64,000 nucleotides of DNA, taken from assembly GCA_963807775.1 (NCBI GenBank), contig CAWECY010000010.1:372001-436000 (forward strand). The letters are read 5' to 3'. Under the pieces are notes generated by a model. It saw nothing but the letters and a program-made list of their open reading frames with translations. It was not told where the DNA came from and did not search any database. The position numbers and the translations under genes were made by a program. Origin of the DNA: Bog-473 sp963807775. GTDB taxonomy: Bacteria > Actinomycetota > Acidimicrobiia > Acidimicrobiales > RAAP-2. This document shows, in pieces, positions 29,295 through 40,150 of the stretch; position 1 is the stretch's first letter, and every line of letters begins with the position of its first letter.

Positions 29295-32147
29295 TCACGG
29301 ATACTCCCTGGATTCCGCTGCGTCCGCCCCCGATATGTCGATACCAGTAGTCCGGTCGAGGTGCTCATCGATGCGACTGCGAGCGTAGGTGTAAGCCTCC
29401 GTTTCATCCATGGCGGCCCCCTGAGCACGGAGTTCTCGGACCCGCTCGGCACCGAGGACGACCGTAAGCCGTCGCGTGGTCTCCTGGCGAACGGCCACCA
29501 CGTACCTCGCCACATCGTTCTGTTCGGTGGAGTCCCCTCGGACGGGTGCTGCGATGTCCGCAGAGAGCCGCTCGAGGAGTTTCTTGACCGATCCCTGAAT
29601 CACTGCAGCACCCTCTGGTTGCTTCGACACGAGGGCGAACGCCACCACATTCAAGAGCGAGGCGACATAGATCACACCTAAGCCGCCTGTTAGTAGCTGA
29701 TGTTTCAACGCGCGCCGCGCCGTGTCCAGCATTGCCGTCCATTCTTCAAGGCGAGCGGCGGTCAACACGGCGACTCCGAGGGAGCCGAAACTCTCGTACC
29801 CTGCCCCGACCGCAAGTTCGAGGCCTTCATGAAGCAGCACGCGTGCCCGGTCTGGCTCCGATGAGACCAATGTGTCGGCCAAGCCGACGAGATTTTGCCC
29901 TATTTCGATTGGGACACCACTCTGACGCGCCAGCTCCAGTCCCTCTGTCGCGAACTGGCGAGCCCTATCCGGGTCGGTCCAGGCAAGAATGTGCGCTGAG
30001 ATTCCTAGAAATTGGGCCGCGAGTCCAGGAGCGTTATCCGTTCGCGCACATTTCGTCGCCTCGACGAGATAGCCGATTGCCCCTTCAGCATCATCGGACG
30101 CTTGCGCCAACTGGGATCTGAGGTTCAGTGACCACGCTTCGACGGGTTGAGGAGCGGCACGCCCAAGACGTCTCTCCACGTCCACCGCCTGTTCAGCCAA
30201 CTGCAACGCCCGCGCGGCATCCCCGTCGATGTACCACGCGCGCATGGCCGCTTCCAACAGCGCGACTGCTGACCCTGGGTGGTTTGTCGCTCCGGGCAGT
30301 TCCATCAATGGCGCTGGATCGAAGTGCACGATCGCGTTGATTTGGATCGAACCGTGGGGAAGCGGACAGAACAGCCGGAATGCGAGGTCGACATCCTTCG
30401 CCTGAAGGGCGTAAGCCATAGCGATCAGCAGGTTGTCTCGCTCGCGGGCCAGGCGTGCCGCCCATTCGATCTGTTCTGGTCCCCATATGTGGTCACCTAC
30501 CACAACCGTGAACTCGGCGTAATGGTTCGCGTGACCGCGCCGCACCACCTCGGACTCGCCTGCCTTCGCCAAGGCCTCTTCCCCGTACTGCCTGATGGTC
30601 TCGAGGAGCCGGTAGCGCGTCTCGACGCCTGCGTCGTCCACCACCACTAGAGACCGGGCGACCAGTCCGGCAAGCAGGTCCAGCACCTCGTCTGCCTCAA
30701 TCGGATGGCCCGAGCACACCTCCTCGGCGGCTTCGAGAGTCCAACCTCCGACAAATACCGAGAGGCGCGCCAGCAGCCGTTGTTGTGGCTCCGTCAGGAG
30801 CTCGAACGACCAGTCGATCGTGGCGCGCAGTGTCTGATGGCGCTCGATGGCCACCCTTTCGCCCCCGGTCAGGAGGCGGAAGCGTCGGTCGAGCCGTTTG
30901 GCCAATTCGGCGGGCGTCATCGTCACGACGCGAGCTGCCGCCAGCTCGATCGCCAGGGGAACTCCGTCAAGCCGTCTGCACACTTCGCCGACGGCAGAGG
31001 CATTGCTCGGTTCGACGTGGAAATCTGCCTTCACTGCCCTGGCCCTATCCGAGAAGAGACGTACGGCCTCGCACTCGATCAAGGCACCTACTTCCATACC
31101 CTCGTCCCCTACGGCAAGGGAGGGGACCACCAGGATTTGCTCGCCGCGTAGGTTCAGACCCTCCCGGCTCGTTGCGAGAACCCGCACGCGGGGACAGCTT
31201 TCCTCGATCTTCGCGACAAGGTCTGCGACGGGCCGCAGTAAGTGCTCGCAGTTGTCCAGTACGAGTAGCAATTCTTGGTCACGCAGGTAACCGACTAGCG
31301 CCTCCTCCAGGGCCGAGCCCACACGAGCCGTCACCCGGAAGACACCGGCGACCGCGTCGACCACTCCGGCGGGATCGCGGACCATCTGCAGCTCGCATAG
31401 CCATGCACCGTCTCGGTACCGCGGCAACTCCTCTGCCGCAACCTGGAGTGCCAGTCGCGTCTTGCCCACACCGCCGACACCCGTCAGCGTGACGACCGGG
31501 GACAAGACCGTTGCCTCGCTCACCCGGACGACGTCGGATTCTCGGCCCACGAGGGAGCTCGTCTGGAGTGGCAGATTCCCGGGAAACGTGTCGAGTGTTC
31601 GCAATCGCTCGAAATCTCGCTGTAGGTGGCGGTGAACGACCTGAAAGATCCGCTCCGGTCGACCAAGGTCTCTGAGGCGGTAGCTCCCCAATTCGATGAG
31701 GCCGCAGCCCTCCGGGAGATGGTCTCGGACCAGTTCTTGCGTGGCCGCTGAGAGCAGGATCTGTCCCCCGTGGCCCGCACCCATCAGACGGGCCGCCCGA
31801 TTCAAGACTGGTCCGAAGTAATCGGCGTCCCGCTGGTCGGCGACACCCGTGTGCAGACCCATACGAACCCGCAACGATCCGATTGGTTCCCAGGGCTCCA
31901 TGTTCAGGGTCCGCTGTGCGTCCACCGCCGACGCGACCGCGGCATCGGCGATCGCGAAGGCCGCGTAGATGCCGTCGCCCAATCCTTTGACGACCCGTCC
32001 ACCGCGATGTTCCACCGCGGCGGTGATCAGCTCGTCGTGGCGTGCCAGCGCGCCCCGCATCGCATCAGGATGCTGCTCCCACAGTCGGGTAGAACCCTCC
32101 ACATCGGTGAAGAGAAATGTCACCGTGCCCGTCGGCAGCTCGCTCAT
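29295..32147 (-). CDS. class III nucleotidyl cyclase - STAND (NB-ARC-like) ATPase - TPR protein
   Basis: A 950-residue signalling protein. The N-terminal cyclase homology domain (about 1-175) has the two metal-binding aspartates (FLFTDVEGSTRLWE and LGDGIYAAF) and the transition-state Asn/Arg in NRAARLMGAGHGGQ, so activity is plausible. The STAND ATPase follows with Walker A LTGVGGVGKTRLALQ, Walker B LLLVLDNCEHLL, ATSREGLNL and the PLAIELAAAR helix. The rest is helical repeats; no LuxR helix-turn-helix is seen at the end. ATG 32147 is preceded by GGAAGAGGG; the open frame extends upstream without similarity. It is the only intact one of three paralogues in this region. Confidence 0.85.
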   Translation of the reverse strand: MSELPTGTVTFLFTDVEGSTRLWEQHPDAMRGALARHDELITAAVEHRGGRVVKGLGDGIYAAFAIADAAVASAVDAQRTLNMEPWEPIGSLRVRMGLHTGVADQRDADYFGPVLNRAARLMGAGHGGQILLSAATQELVRDHLPEGCGLIELGSYRLRDLGRPERIFQVVHRHLQRDFERLRTLDTFPGNLPLQTSSLVGRESDVVRVSEATVLSPVVTLTGVGGVGKTRLALQVAAEELPRYRDGAWLCELQMVRDPAGVVDAVAGVFRVTARVGSALEEALVGYLRDQELLLVLDNCEHLLRPVADLVAKIEESCPRVRVLATSREGLNLRGEQILVVPSLAVGDEGMEVGALIECEAVRLFSDRARAVKADFHVEPSNASAVGEVCRRLDGVPLAIELAAARVVTMTPAELAKRLDRRFRLLTGGERVAIERHQTLRATIDWSFELLTEPQQRLLARLSVFVGGWTLEAAEEVCSGHPIEADEVLDLLAGLVARSLVVVDDAGVETRYRLLETIRQYGEEALAKAGESEVVRRGHANHYAEFTVVVGDHIWGPEQIEWAARLARERDNLLIAMAYALQAKDVDLAFRLFCPLPHGSIQINAIVHFDPAPLMELPGATNHPGSAVALLEAAMRAWYIDGDAARALQLAEQAVDVERRLGRAAPQPVEAWSLNLRSQLAQASDDAEGAIGYLVEATKCARTDNAPGLAAQFLGISAHILAWTDPDRARQFATEGLELARQSGVPIEIGQNLVGLADTLVSSEPDRARVLLHEGLELAVGAGYESFGSLGVAVLTAARLEEWTAMLDTARRALKHQLLTGGLGVIYVASLLNVVAFALVSKQPEGAAVIQGSVKKLLERLSADIAAPVRGDSTEQNDVARYVVAVRQETTRRLTVVLGAERVRELRAQGAAMDETEAYTYARSRIDEHLDRTTGIDISGADAAESREYP

Positions 32148-32451
32148 CAAACCCTCTTCCGGGGACCCGAACTCGATGCTAACCGCCGTTGTACCAGGTC
32201 GCTGAGACGCAGAATTCTTCGGGTATGGTCGCCCGCTGGGCTTCGCTCCTCTCGACTTAAGGGACGTTGAGCGGGGCTCCTCTACGCCCAATGCCGGCGC
32301 GTGCCGCTCGAAGTGCCCAGCGACCGCTCCGCACGAGAAGAGCCCCAGCGATCGGTACGTCCGAAGGACGCCTCGGAGCCAAGATTCCGGGCCTGCAGCC
32401 CCGCAATTTCGATGCCCGACCCGCGTGGGAATGAGGTTCTCGTCCCAACTT
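32148..32451. other. 304-bp spacer, no gene seen
   Basis: Lies between the start of the first cyclase gene and the arm of repeat copy A. No coding signal on either strand. Confidence 0.4.
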
Positions 32452-32589
32452 CATCCCAACAACTGGGTCCCAGAGCGTCCCACTGGGTCCCACTCTCTGT
32501 CCCGTGCCGACCTCGTCACAGCCTTGTGAACAGGACGCAGCGGGATGGAGTGAGACCAGCTGAGACCGAGTGGGATTGCCTCGATCCGT
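32452..32589. repeat. arm preceding attachment-like copy A
   Basis: 138 bp starting catcccaac and rich in gtccca words (tgggtcccag, actgggtccca). It is related to the arms before copies B and C in order and length. On the minus strand a short common peptide frame reads SGTLWDPVVGMK. Confidence 0.6.
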
Positions 32590-32636
32590 CTCGTAATGCG
32601 CAGGTCGTCGGTTCGAGTCCGATCTCGGGGCCTCCA
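32590..32636 (+). repeat. attachment-like core, copy A (tRNA-Thr 3' fragment)
   Basis: ctcgtaatgcgcaggtcgtc followed by the T-loop gttcgagtcc and a slightly altered end (gatctcggggcctcca, 2 bp longer than in the tRNA). The 5' half of the tRNA is absent, so it is not a tRNA gene. Confidence 0.8.
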
Positions 32637-33288
32637 AAGGCGCGGTCAGAAGGCGCTTTTCCGCGGGAGGGTCGCACTTCACTGGGTGGGGGCTGGCGTG
32701 GCATAGGCGCCTCTGACCCACAAGGCCAACCCCTTGCGAAGCGTCGGGGGTGCATCCGCTAGGAAGCTGACAACGAGTAGTTCGGTTGCCTGCAACGACG
32801 AGCAACCCCCAAATGCATCCTCGAGCTCCTTTCGATCTTCCTCCGCAGCGGCGGTCGCACCGGCAGCAAGGACAGAGGAGCCAGATGCCGAGCGGCGACG
32901 ACATCGAATTCGCTGTGTTCTGTCCGAGGACTGCTGAGCAGACTCGTGGACAATAGGAATCTATGAGGGCAGCAAGAGAGGTTCCTGAGCTGGCTTCATC
33001 GAGTTCCATCCGAGCAGTCTGGTAGCGAGAGCGACTGCCCCGTTAGTGCCGGTCAGCCACGCTCCAACCCGGTGTACGGGGCTAGTCCTCTGGCCCATTC
33101 CCCTAAGCTGCCCGTACCACGGGCCAGACCTGTCGATTCCTTGCGCGCTGGGTAGCTACGAAGGTGATGACGCATGCCACTTGGAGAAACATCAATCCGA
33201 TGTCCAACTCACTGGCCGGGGAGCCTGTGGTGTGCGTGGGTGCCACGCCCGAACAGACTCTCGAGATGCTCGATCGGATAATGAACAC
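32637..33288. other. 652-bp stretch without a recognisable gene
   Basis: The 3' flank of copy A begins ggcgcggtcagaaggcgctttt, related to the flank of copy B. One small plus-strand frame (about 33167-33292, 41 codons, ending TPEQTLEMLDRIMNT) shows no similarity I recognise and is probably a remnant or chance ORF. Confidence 0.4.
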
Positions 33289-35987
33289 CTAGCTCTGATT
33301 CTGGTCTTCAGATATTGAGTAAGCCGTGCGAAATACAAGAGCCATGATTTCACTGCGCTTCTCCGTCGATGAGTCGGAACTCGTTGACGCTATCCCTCTC
33401 AGCTCGATCTGGTTGTCGATCCAAGCCTGACCGGGCGCTCCGATCCGATAGGGCCGCAGGTTGGTTTCCGAATAGTGGACGAGCTTCGCCGATTCCGTTT
33501 CGTATCCGCCGTCGGCAAAGCGCAGAGCAAGCAAACGCAGGACGAGATCGAAGAGATGCGGGGCGCTGATCTGGTCTGCCGTACGCGCCGCTCGAACGAG
33601 ATGATCCATCGCTCCAGGACGACCCATACCCATCAGTGTCCAACCCCAAAATGCGTCCAGCCACATGCCGTTGGTGCCCCCGACCTGCAAGCCTTCGGGG
33701 CGTTGAGCGAGCACGTCCATACTGGCGTTGAAGTCCGGCGTCGCAACTTGCGTGAGATAGCACGCGGACCAGGTGATGATCGCGGCGCTGACATAGATGG
33801 GGTGCTCGCGCTCGTCAGCACGTCGCAGCGCTTCGACCGCGGCCGCGACACTCTCCTCGCGCCGGCCGAGGCCGGCAAGCGCCGCCGTGAGGTCGTTGAG
33901 GGCGATGTTGGCAACACCGGCATCTTCGGTCGCGTCCGCGATCTCTAATGTTCGTTCCCCGTAGCTCATCGTTTCCTCGAATCGGCCGGTCATGACTTGT
34001 ACGTGTGATCGGGCCGCCCAACCCCATGCGGAGTGCGCGACGCCGGCTTGGTTCGCGAGCGAGATGCTTTGCTCCGCGTGGGCGGCTGCGCCCTCATAAT
34101 CCCCGAGTCCCGTGATCTCCAAATAAGCGAGTTCTCCAAGGATCTCCACGATTACCCCGGGATCGAGGAGCTCTCGGTGCGCCAGCACCTGTTGTCTCCA
34201 AGTAATGCCGTCGACCGGTGCCGCCTGGATGGCGAAGTAGAGCCCCTCTCGGCAGAGGCTGGCCAACTCCTCCCAGCAGGCCTGATCGATACACCACAAG
34301 GCCGCTGAGCGCAGATTGTCCGTCTCGGGAACCACCGTCGTCAGTGCACTGAAGTATTCCGCGCCGAGGAAGCGAGCAGCTTGTTGATTCACGAGCTCCA
34401 GGAAGAATCGCGCATGCCGTGCTCTTGTGGGGATGGTCTCACCCGAGTCGGCTAAACGGTCGGCGGCAAACTGGCGAAGGGTCTCAAGGAGTCGATACCG
34501 ACCCTCTTCGGGATCGAACTGAACCAGTGACTTGTCCACGAGGCCGAGGACTGACCCCACAACGTCTGTGTCAATATCCTCCGGCCCTACCGCCGCTTCA
34601 GCGGCGTCGAGGGTAAAGGACGCGGGAAATACCGCCAGCCGCCGAAATACCTTCCGTTCGGCGGTCGAGAGCAGGTCATGAGACCACGACACGGTTGCCA
34701 GCAACGTTCGATGGCGTTCCTGGGCCCGACGCGATCCTCCACCGAGCAATCGGAAGCGTTCATCTAGACGACGGGCCACCTCACTCGGGGGCATGGACCC
34801 GATACGAGCAGCGGCTAGCTCGATAGCCAATGGGATGCCATCGAGATGGCGACAAATGTCAATAACGGGGCCGACGGTGACGTCATCAAGCGTGAAACTC
34901 TCGGTGACGGCTGTGGCACGCTCCACAAAGAGACGCACCGAAGGAGCCGCCAAAGCGTCTTCGACGTTTGACTCAGGCTTGGGTACCGCGAGAGAGCTGA
35001 CCCGTCGCACCACCTCTCCGTCAAGCCCCAATGGCTCCCGACTTGTTGCAAGAACGTCGATCTCTCGCGCCTCGGCAAGCACGGCATCGATGAGATCTGA
35101 GACGTCTCCGATAACATGTTCGCAGTTGTCCAGCACAGAGGAGCATGTGGCGCTCTGACATGTAGTCGATGAGGCCCTGGTTGTCGCTGACTGGTGCTCC
35201 GATAGCCGCCGCCAAAGCCTTCGGTACCTCGGCTCCATCCGCGACAGGTGCCAAATCGACCAGCCAACATCCGTCGGAATAATGTGGGGCGACCGCGGCC
35301 GCCACGCCGAGGGCCAAGCGCGTCTTGCCTACTCCACCGACTCCGGTCAGAGTGAGCAGTCGCTCGTGCTCGAGCAGTGCCGTGAAATTCGCTACCTCGT
35401 CGGTCCGCCCGATCAGTTCGGTACGCATGGTCGGCAAGTTGGTAGGCACGACGTCGACCGATCGAAGGGGTGGGAACGATCCGTCGCCAACCTGGAAGAC
35501 CTGCTGAGCTGAGGCCAGATCGCGAAGACGGTGTTCACCAAGGCTTCGCAAGGGAACGCTCGGATCGGCCAGGCTCGCCGTCGAGGCGGAACACACGACC
35601 TGGCCGCCGTGCGCCGTGGCCATCAATCGAGCAGTCAGGTTGACGGCGGGGCCGAAGTAATCCCCATCGCGTTCGGACGCCTCTCCCGTGTGCACGGCCA
35701 TGCGAACTCGGATCTCGACTCCTTCGGGCCATGATTCAGCTCGGAAAATTGCCTGGGCCGCCTCGGCAGTGGCGAGTGCCTCACCGCACGCGACTAAAGG
35801 CAACGGCGAACCCGTCACCACCGGTAGCAAAGACATATCCCAAGTTGTCCTCGATGACCGAACGGAGAATGGAGTCATGGCGCTCTAGAGCTAGCCCCAT
35901 GGAATCCGTAGCCGACTCCCATAGCCGAGTCGATCCTTCGATATCGGTGAACAAGAACGTCACCGTCCCCGCTGGAGGCTGCGCCAT
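33289..35987 (-). pseudogene. cyclase - STAND ATPase - TPR protein, paralogue with two frameshifts
   Basis: Same architecture as the gene in module 1 (about 899 residues if repaired). Frame 1 (from ATG 35987) holds FLFTDIEGSTRLWES and GGDGFAVAF (metal aspartates). Frame 2 holds VRMAVHTGEASERDGDYFGP, NLTARLMATAHGGQ and Walker A LTGVGGVGKTRLAL. Frame 3 holds SVLDNCEHV, LATSREPLGLDG and PLAIELAAAR and the repeat region. One extra base near 35795 and one near 35137 (an added T in CTCCTCTGTGCTGG) break it. Everything else is preserved, so inactivation is recent, or these are sequence errors. In the cyclase domain NRAAR is replaced by NLTAR. Confidence 0.75.
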
Positions 35988-36227
35988 GGCCAAAACGCTA
36001 GCGAGAATCGACGGCCGTCTGGAGCGAGCGGCTCCGCCGGTCCGAGGCCACTCCGCATTGTCGGCAATAGACAAACATTCACTGGTATGGGGTCTGCATA
36101 CCCTTCTTGGGGATGCCCCAGCCGACGGGGACATGTCGGGCACCAAGCTCAATGGCCCGATCATCGCGGCCAGCGGATCATAAGCAACTCGCTGAGCCCG
36201 CGAGCTCTACCCTCGGGGTTCGACGGC

Positions 36228-36374
36228 ATCCCAACAGCTATCCCAACAATTGGGTCCCAGCTCGTCCCGCTCAGTCCCACTGGGTACCAACGAGCCGGCC
36301 CGGGTGGCTTCTGACCGGGACGGAGAGGGAAACGCTGGGACCCAGCGGAATCCGGTGGGATTCAGTCCACCCAC
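36228..36374. repeat. arm preceding attachment-like copy B
   Basis: 147 bp beginning catcccaacagctatcccaa, very similar to the arm of copy C (same length). Minus-strand frame shared with C: SGTERDELGP, then after one base PIVGIAVGMP. Confidence 0.65.
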
Positions 36375-36419
36375 CTCGTAATGCGCAGGTCAGGAGTTCG
36401 AATCTCCTCTCAGGCTCCA
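36375..36419 (+). repeat. attachment-like core, copy B, with a different but self-complementary T-arm
   Basis: The same 17 starting bases as the tRNA, but the T-stem is AGGAG/CTCCT around TTCGAAT instead of GTCGG/CCGAC. Both strands of the stem changed together, so this fragment descends from a genuine but different tRNA-Thr gene. It ends ctcaggctcca as in the host tRNA. Confidence 0.8.
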
Positions 36420-36582
36420 GAAGTGCTGGTCAGGAGGCGTTTTTTCGCGCGTCATGCGCGAGCAGCGCATCATCCCAACAGCTGTCCCAACAATTTCGGG
36501 CGAACAGCGAATCTTCCGCTCTCAAGGTCACCAGATCCGCCGCCCCTTAGTCGGATATGGCCACGGCAATCCCGTTGTCGGG

Positions 36583-37073
36583 GCTCGGGCCTCGATCTAC
36601 CGATCTTTCGAAAGCAAGGACGATCTCTTCTTGGCTCTGTTCAAGGCCGGCTACGAGCACGAGATGTCCCGACTCGTGGCCACGCTCGAGGCATCCGACG
36701 TACCTCCAGCGGAACGCCTGTCGCCTGTCGGACTTCGCCTCCTTGATCCAAGACGAGAGCCCGGAGGCTGCCACCTCGCCGATCCTCCAGTTGGAGTCCT
36801 GCCTCTATGCCGCCCGGAATCCCCAGGCACGGGCACGCTTGGCCGCCACCCACGACGAGGCCGTCGCGGCGTCGGCCGACCTACTTCGCACCCTGATGGA
36901 AGAGGAGGCCATGGAGCCTTTCGAGGACCCCAAACGGGTCGCTCGTGTCATCGGAGTGCTCTTCCGCGGCATCAGTCTTCTTCGGGTCATGCAGCCCGAC
37001 GTCGTCGACGAACCGGCTGTTCGAGGTCGCCGTCGAATTCGTCGCACGCGATCTCGGAACTTCAGTCGGGTGA
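36583..37073 (+). pseudogene. TetR-family regulator remnant, 5'-truncated and frameshifted
   Basis: The sequence resumes at the end of a TetR recognition helix (ARASIYRSFESKDDLFLALF), then runs through two frame changes into a typical ligand-binding domain (LSDFASLIQDESPEA, LQLESCLYAARNPQARARLA, RVIGVLFRGISLL) and ends LFEVAVEFVARDLGTSVG. The first about 35 residues of the DNA-binding domain are missing; the upstream DNA is repeat-B flank. The truncation point therefore coincides with the array repeat, consistent with a rearrangement there. Confidence 0.65.
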
Positions 37074-37227
37074 AATAGAGCCTCATCTCATTGAAGCTTC
37101 TGTGTCGGACACTGTGAGAGCCGTCGGGCCGTAGTGAGCCAGACTCAAGCCCGACAGCGCGCACCTGCGGGTCTCGTTCGACATTGACTGCGGGTATCTA
37201 CAGCGCCGCGAGGCACGCCGAGGCCGC

Positions 37228-39918
37228 TCAGGACGCCAGCGAGGCCCGAACTGTACTGTCCGCATCCACGTCGGCGGCGACCGCGTGCCCCTCGATGTGG
37301 CCCGAACTCAAGATGTCGTCGATACGTTCCTTAGGGACTGCCTGGGCAAAGAGGAAGCCTTGCGCTCGGTGGCACTCGGCCTCCTGCATCGCCTGCAGCT
37401 GATCGGGGTGCTCGATGCCCTCGGCGATGACGTCGAGACCGAGCGCCCCGCCGAGCCGGATCAGCGTGTGCACGAGCGCAGCGCTCTGCACTGAGGTCGT
37501 CACCGTCGACATAAACGAGCGATCAATCTTCAGCACGTCCACCGGGAACTGGCGGAGGTAGCTGAGGGAGGAGAAGCCGGTACCGAAGTCGTCGATGGCC
37601 AGCCGCACGCCGATTGCCTTGAGCTGCTGCAAGCGCCGAACCGTCGCGTTGGCATCCACCATGAGCACCGACTCGGTAATCTCGAGCACCAGGCCATCGG
37701 GATCGAGTTCGCTGGAGCGAAGCGCGTCGCGCACCTCGTCGACAAAACGGTCGGTAGCCAGCTGGACCGCGGAGACGTTGACCGACACTGTGAGGGAGGG
37801 GTTGGTTCGACGCCAGGTCGCCGCGTCGTCGCACGCCCGGTTCAGCACCCATCGACCGATCTCGTCGATCACGCCGGTCTCCTCGGCCAGGGGGATGAAA
37901 CGGTCGGGAGAGACCCACCCGAGGTGAGGGTGGCGCCATCGGAGAAGCGCCTCGACCCCCTGGAGCTGGAGATCACCGAGGTCGACCACGGGCTGGTAGT
38001 GCAGCTCGAACTGATCATTGCGCAGCGCAGCGTGGAGATCGATGGCCATCTCGAGCCGCTCCGTGACCGCCGACTGCATTTCGGGAAGGAAAACGGCGGC
38101 ACAGTTCTTGCCCCGCGCCTTGGCCTGGTACAGCGCCACGTCGGCATTGCGGAGCAGGTCGGCGGCCTCCTCGGTCTCGCCGAGGGCTATCCCGATCGAT
38201 GCGGTCACGGTCACGTTGCGCCCACCGAGGTGGAACGGTGTCGTACGAATGACCTCGAGGAGGTTCTCGGCAACGATCTCGGCGCCATGCGCCAAGGACG
38301 GGCCACCGACGAGGACGACGAACTCGTCACCGCCGATCCTGCCCACCGAATCCGCTTCGCGCAGCACTGTGTAGAGCCGGGTCGCGACTGCCTGGAGCAG
38401 CTCGTCGCCGACCATGTGACCCAGGGAGTCATTGACCTCTTTGAAGTTGTCGATATCCAAAAAGAGCGCCGCCATTGGGGTACTGGCTCGGCGAGCCTGG
38501 GCCAATAGAAGCTCGGCGCGGTCTAGCAGGAAGGCGCGGTTGGGCAGTCCCGTGAGGGCGTCGTGCAGCGCCTGATGCCGTAGCTGGTCCTCCAAGCGGC
38601 GCCGCTCTGAGACGTCCTGGGCCATCACGAGGACGCAGTCGCGCCCGTTGAAGTTCAGGCGGTGTGACGCAATGTCGACGTCGATCAGCGACCCGGACTT
38701 CGTGCGGTGACGCCAGGTGCCCGAATGCTCCGAATCCTCGCGTCCCTCCGCAAGATGGGCAGCGAGGATCGTGGCGTCCTCGTGGAGCCGGATCTGCTCG
38801 ATGGTCATAGACAGGAACTCGTCGCGGTTGTAACCGTAGTGAGCCAGGGCAGCCTCGTTGACCTCGACGAAGTCCAACGTATCGCCGTCGTAGACCCACA
38901 TGGGGTGGGGATGATGTGCGAAGAGCATGCGGAAGTCCTGCTGGGACTTGCGCAACGCCAACTCGGCTTGCTTGCGATGGGTGATGTCGTGGGCGAATGC
39001 GTGGAATCGGACTCCCTCTGGATCCCGGGTTCGCCAAATGGCGATGTCGATGGGGAACCGATGTCCATCGCGGTGCTGTGCTTCGATCTCAAAGTGCCGA
39101 CCAAGCAACGGCGCTTCGTCGATCGTAGCGAGCTCGGCCAGGCCACGGCGGTTGGCGTCGCTGTCGCCGGCGTCTTCAGGGATGATCAGGTCTTCGCCAG
39201 TCCGTCCGATCGCCTCGGCGCGCTTCCAGCCGAATATCTCCTCGGCCTGGGAGTTCCAGTCAATGACGATCCCGTTGTCGTCGAATTCCAGATAGGCGTC
39301 ATTGGCTGTCTCGAGGGTCGTGCGTAGCCTCTCCTCGGAGCGTCGGACGAATTCCTGGGCCTCGGCTAGGTGCTCGGCGCTGACACCCAACAGTCCGATC
39401 ACGAAGAGACAAGCGAGGGCCGACAGCGCCGCTAAGCCGTACTCGTCGGGCCCCTGCAGGAAGCTGGGCGCCAACCCCAGGGTGACAGTTAGCTGGCCGA
39501 CAGCTAGCCCTGCGGCCACCCACGCCGCGATCACCCGCCAAGAGAATCCTGAAGCCACCGTCAGGTTGTCCCGAGCGATGAACACGTACCCCAAAGCCAA
39601 CGCTGGCCCCCATCCGGTGAGGTACATGAGCACGGTGGCCACCGCGACCTGCACGGCGATGCGGATCTGCAGACGTCCCCGAGACGGTGCTGCCGAGTAG
39701 ACCAGGTGGGTAGTCCACGAGAGGACGTAGCCCAGGCCCAGAGCAACGACCAGCAACCACAGCGGCTGTTTAGCAACGACGTGGAACCGCTCCAGCCACC
39801 ACAAGGCCAGAGCGGTGGTGAACACGATGGCGAGGACGAAACGCGTCATGGGCAACGCCCACTCGGCTCGGACGCGGGCGCGAATGCTCGAGTCGCTCGG
39901 CAACGGGACCTCGCTCAC
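37228..39918 (-). CDS. membrane-bound PAS-GGDEF-EAL cyclic-di-GMP turnover protein
   Basis: 896 residues from GTG 39918 (ATG 40026 is possible). About eight hydrophobic segments (about 20-200) precede two PAS domains (LETANDAYLEFDDNG; HPHPMWVYDG). Next is a GGDEF domain with an intact active site (RIGGDEFVVL) and LDIDNFKEVNDSLGH. Then an EAL domain with the signature GVEALLRW (EAL intact), SVNVSAVQL, IDDFGTGFSSLSYL and EGIEHPDQL. Both synthase and phosphodiesterase sites are complete. It is intact cargo of module 3; the second messenger differs from that of its neighbours. Confidence 0.9.
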   Translation of the reverse strand: MSEVPLPSDSSIRARVRAEWALPMTRFVLAIVFTTALALWWLERFHVVAKQPLWLLVVALGLGYVLSWTTHLVYSAAPSRGRLQIRIAVQVAVATVLMYLTGWGPALALGYVFIARDNLTVASGFSWRVIAAWVAAGLAVGQLTVTLGLAPSFLQGPDEYGLAALSALACLFVIGLLGVSAEHLAEAQEFVRRSEERLRTTLETANDAYLEFDDNGIVIDWNSQAEEIFGWKRAEAIGRTGEDLIIPEDAGDSDANRRGLAELATIDEAPLLGRHFEIEAQHRDGHRFPIDIAIWRTRDPEGVRFHAFAHDITHRKQAELALRKSQQDFRMLFAHHPHPMWVYDGDTLDFVEVNEAALAHYGYNRDEFLSMTIEQIRLHEDATILAAHLAEGREDSEHSGTWRHRTKSGSLIDVDIASHRLNFNGRDCVLVMAQDVSERRRLEDQLRHQALHDALTGLPNRAFLLDRAELLLAQARRASTPMAALFLDIDNFKEVNDSLGHMVGDELLQAVATRLYTVLREADSVGRIGGDEFVVLVGGPSLAHGAEIVAENLLEVIRTTPFHLGGRNVTVTASIGIALGETEEAADLLRNADVALYQAKARGKNCAAVFLPEMQSAVTERLEMAIDLHAALRNDQFELHYQPVVDLGDLQLQGVEALLRWRHPHLGWVSPDRFIPLAEETGVIDEIGRWVLNRACDDAATWRRTNPSLTVSVNVSAVQLATDRFVDEVRDALRSSELDPDGLVLEITESVLMVDANATVRRLQQLKAIGVRLAIDDFGTGFSSLSYLRQFPVDVLKIDRSFMSTVTTSVQSAALVHTLIRLGGALGLDVIAEGIEHPDQLQAMQEAECHRAQGFLFAQAVPKERIDDILSSGHIEGHAVAADVDADSTVRASLAS

Positions 39919-40150
39919 CTGATGGATATCGGCAGTTCGAGCGGCAGCCAAAACTCCCGGAGCATCGGTGCACAGAAACTTTGTTGACCAATTGTGCGTC
40001 TCCGAGCCCCCGAGTCCCCGAGCCATGGTTCCGGCGGACTCGACCCCCGTCCCGGAGAGAGGCCTCGCCGTGTCGTCAGCGGCTCCGAAAGCGGAGGAAA
40101 GAGATTTGTGACCTTGCGAAGTCTCGTCGTTGTGCCGCCGACCAAACAGC

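Noticed and set aside
29033..29515. Minus-strand reading frame with SNRRPAHYE across the tRNA
   Set aside because: This peptide is the well-known antisense shadow of a tRNA 3' end. The same string appears at the three repeat copies (about 32.6, 40.3 kb) for the same reason.
33167..33292. 41-codon plus-strand frame in module 2
   Set aside because: No recognised similarity, no ribosome-binding site and no promoter; kept only as a note in the spacer entry.
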